5,449 bases of DNA from an uncultured Clostridia bacterium (GTDB lineage: Bacteria > Bacillota > Clostridia > Oscillospirales > Oscillospiraceae): the NCBI GenBank assembly GCA_947176425.1, contig CAMWQV010000183.1:1-5449 (forward strand), in the 5' to 3' direction. The first letter of the stretch is position 1. Every line of letters starts with the position of its first letter. Under the pieces are notes generated by a model that was not told the DNA's origin, ran no database searches, and saw nothing but the letters and a program-made list of their open reading frames with translations. Positions 3,360-5,449 of the stretch are shown piece after piece. Position numbers and translations under genes: made by a program.

Positions 3360-5449
3360 ATGAAAAATCGAGTACTACCTGTTTTCTTTTCCCTGTGTCT
3401 GGTGCTGCTTCTGCCGCTGGGAAATAGAGCCAGCGCATTGGACAGCGATTTTCTGTTAGCCGGCAGCAGCGGTATAGACAAATATACTGGCTCCGGCGGT
3501 GCTGTAGTGATCCCTGACGGCGTTACCAACATTTCTTATGAGGCGTTTGCTGGTTGTACTGGATTGACTAGTATTACAATCCCTGACAGCGTTACTCATA
3601 TTAGTACCCGTGCATTTGCCGGCTGCACGAACCTAACGGAAATTAATTTTTTAGGTCAAGTGGATTATATTTCCGACGATGCATTCGACGATACCCCCTG
3701 GTTGGAAAATATGGGAGATTTTCCCATTGTAGACGGCCTTCTGATTACCTATCAAGGTTCTGCCAGTAAAGTCACTATTCCCAACAGTGTAACTGAAATC
3801 AATGCCGCTGCGTTTTTCCACAAAAATCTGAGCCGCGTTGTCATACCTGATAGCGTCACAACGGTCGGAACTTCTGCGTTTTATGGATGTACCAACTTAG
3901 CTGATGTTACTCTCTCTAAAAATATTACAAAAATTTCCAGCTCTAGTTTTGAAAATACTCCGTGGCTTGAGGTTCAATATGATGGGGATTTTGCAATTTC
4001 AAATGGTATATTGCTTGGCTATCGAGGCTTGGATTCTACCGTAGTCATCCCTGATGGCGTGACTGTTATCAGTGATGGGTTGTTTCGCTATTGTGACAAT
4101 CATAGTATTCTGACCAATATTTTTATCCCAGACAGCGTTACTATTATCGACGATTATGCTTTTGCGGACTGCGGCAATCTGACCAATATTGTCATCCCAG
4201 ACAGTGTTACTGTTATCGGCGATTATGCTTTTGCGAACTGCGGCAATCTGACCAGTGTTAAGATGGGCAGTAATGTAACAAAACTTGGAGACTCTGCGTT
4301 TGCAAATTGCGGCAATTTAATAAGCATTGATATTCCTGCCGGTGTAACTATAATCGGCGATGGTGTATTTTCTAAGTGTACAAAGTTATCTCATGTCGCC
4401 ATGTCCGACAATGTTACTTCTATTGAACGTGGAGCTTTTCTGGATTGTACAAGCCTGACAGATTTTAAGTTCCCTTCTAATTTACAATATATAGGACCCC
4501 TTGCATTCAGCGACGCATTCCTTCAAAACATCACGCATGAGTTCAAAACGACTTTGTACCGCAACGCTCGTGAAGAATGGCTCAATCCCGGCCAATGCCT
4601 GGAGGATCAAAGTGAGCGGATTACCACACTTTCCCGTATAATTACCAACGGAATCAATTCTGATTACGAAAAAGTCAAAGCTGTCACAACATGGGTTTCG
4701 GAAAATATTGCTTATGGTGATTCTGGTATTGCGGTCCCAACTATGGATGATATTTTAGACAGCAAGACAGCAATTTGCAGCGGATATTCCCGGCTGACCG
4801 CCGCATTGCTCCAGGCGCAGGGGATTCCTGCTATTAATGTAAGCGGTTTTAGCGGCGGCAATCACCAATGGAATGAGATATTTGTGGACGGACGCTGGAT
4901 ATTGGCGGACACTACTTGGGGCCCCTACTATTTTGATATGAACCTGGAAGACTTTACCGATGCACATATGGTCTGGGACCGTCCATCTGCTACGCCGGGA
5001 AATACGCCCTCCAACTGGGCGCGGGAGGGCGTCTGGGAGACGATTTCTTCCGGTCTTGCTCCCTATGATCTGCAAAGCGGCTACCGCAGTGATATCACAC
5101 GGGAAGAATTCTGCCGCTTGATGATCGTCTTGATTGAGAAGCACACCAATACAGACATCGCCGCTTATCTTGCCGCAGAAAAACTGACCCCGACGGCGGA
5201 TTTCCGTGATACAGACAGTGCGGCGGTATGCGCTGCTTATACGTTAGGCATTGTCAACGGCGTATCGGAAACTGTGTTTAATCCGAACGGTTCCATCACG
5301 CGCCAGGAGGCTGCGGTCATGCTGGCACGTACCGCAACGCTGCTCGGTTTGACATCAAATGCCGGAGAACGCTTTGATGATGCGGGAAATTTTGCATCAT
5401 GGGCGCAGGAAAGTATTGCATTTGTCTCTGGTCTGACCGATCCAGATTC
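3360..5449 (+). CDS. Secreted BspA-type LRR / transglutaminase-like / SLH surface protein (3' end missing)
   Basis: The frame is open from ATG 3360 to the window edge: 696 residues visible, C-terminus absent. AAAGGAGG (3346-3353) lies six bases upstream. Residues 1-26 are a signal peptide (basic start, hydrophobic core, ASA cleavage site). Residues about 49-391 are LRR_5 (BspA/TpLRR) repeats of the form 'IPDSVTxIxxxAFxxCxxL'. Two cassettes in this array carry a TPWL...GDF...LL.Y motif (about 112-130 and 200-224). Residues about 430-525 form a transglutaminase-like (papain-fold) domain with the triad C473 (TAICSGYS), H502 (NHQWNEI) and D517 (LADTTW) all present. From about 551 there are SLH repeats: about 551-598, 613-665, and a third starting at 672 that is cut by the window. 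Family knowledge: SLH domains bind secondary cell-wall polymer, so the protein should sit on the cell surface; LRR_5 arrays mediate binding. The substrate of the enzyme domain is unknown. Confidence 0.93.
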   Translation, partial: MKNRVLPVFFSLCLVLLLPLGNRASALDSDFLLAGSSGIDKYTGSGGAVVIPDGVTNISYEAFAGCTGLTSITIPDSVTHISTRAFAGCTNLTEINFLGQVDYISDDAFDDTPWLENMGDFPIVDGLLITYQGSASKVTIPNSVTEINAAAFFHKNLSRVVIPDSVTTVGTSAFYGCTNLADVTLSKNITKISSSSFENTPWLEVQYDGDFAISNGILLGYRGLDSTVVIPDGVTVISDGLFRYCDNHSILTNIFIPDSVTIIDDYAFADCGNLTNIVIPDSVTVIGDYAFANCGNLTSVKMGSNVTKLGDSAFANCGNLISIDIPAGVTIIGDGVFSKCTKLSHVAMSDNVTSIERGAFLDCTSLTDFKFPSNLQYIGPLAFSDAFLQNITHEFKTTLYRNAREEWLNPGQCLEDQSERITTLSRIITNGINSDYEKVKAVTTWVSENIAYGDSGIAVPTMDDILDSKTAICSGYSRLTAALLQAQGIPAINVSGFSGGNHQWNEIFVDGRWILADTTWGPYYFDMNLEDFTDAHMVWDRPSATPGNTPSNWAREGVWETISSGLAPYDLQSGYRSDITREEFCRLMIVLIEKHTNTDIAAYLAAEKLTPTADFRDTDSAAVCAAYTLGIVNGVSETVFNPNGSITRQEAAVMLARTATLLGLTSNAGERFDDAGNFASWAQESIAFVSGLTDPD
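4110..4316 (+). repeat. Tandem 69-bp LRR repeat units within the surface-protein gene
   Basis: Three consecutive 69-bp units (4110-4178, 4179-4247, 4248-4316) each encode one 23-residue LRR_5 repeat. Units 1 and 2 differ at only 6 of 69 bases by my count. Unit 3 is more diverged but keeps the start CTGACC and end TGCGGCAAT. This indicates a recent in-frame duplication and a site where repeat number could vary by slippage or recombination. Confidence 0.85.

Noticed and set aside
4755..5144. Minus-strand ORF of 129 codons
   Set aside because: It lies wholly antisense to the transglutaminase-like and SLH coding region, whose catalytic motifs clearly set the plus frame.
1..5449. CRISPR array, tRNA/rRNA gene, insertion sequence, attachment site or replication origin
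   Set aside because: No regularly spaced direct repeats with unique spacers, no cloverleaf, no transposase or terminal inverted repeats, and no DnaA-box cluster were seen. The only tandem repeats are coding LRR units and short promoter repeats.

Overview
The window looks like a Gram-positive, Clostridia-type chromosome, most like a gut Oscillospiraceae-type Firmicute. The reasons are Bacillota-style sigma-A promoters, strong AGGAGG ribosome sites, U-tailed intrinsic terminators, a UPF0210/DUF711 protein, and a secreted BspA-type leucine-rich-repeat protein with a transglutaminase-like domain and SLH cell-wall anchors. This assignment is inference from gene content; no species marker is present.

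Layout, left to right. (1) 3-500: C-terminal part of a UPF0210/DUF711 ('PFL family') gene that enters from outside the window, followed by a perfect 10-bp hairpin. (2) 501-935: 435 bases without a protein gene, but not empty. The minus strand carries a near-consensus promoter (TTGCAA, 17 bp, TATAAT) firing leftward into about 160 nt that can fold into one long interrupted hairpin with a large central internal loop and a U-rich 3' end. The shape resembles 6S RNA; the family assignment is unproven. Right of it, on the plus strand, are a terminator-like hairpin, a competing 12-bp pairing and another hairpin. Together they form a structured leader. (3) 936-1127: a 63-aa helical protein of unknown function with an excellent RBS and a GTG start, closed by a strong terminator. 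(4) 1197-3249: a TetR-family repressor and an MFS efflux-type transporter. A perfect palindrome fills the spacer of the tetR promoter, a degenerate copy covers the tetR 5' leader, and the same half-sites recur with wider spacing before the MFS gene. This is the usual layout of a self-regulated, inducible efflux pair. A 9-bp hairpin terminator separates the two genes, so they probably have separate transcripts under one repressor. (5) 3250-3359: a strong promoter with short tandem repeats and a dyad around the start of transcription. (6) 3360-5449: a large surface protein running off the right edge: signal peptide, LRR_5 repeats, transglutaminase-like domain with Cys/His/Asp present, then SLH repeats.

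The regions appear functionally independent apart from the tetR/MFS pair. Most worth follow-up are the minus-strand structured RNA, the leader of the 63-aa protein gene, and the three differently built copies of the repressor site.
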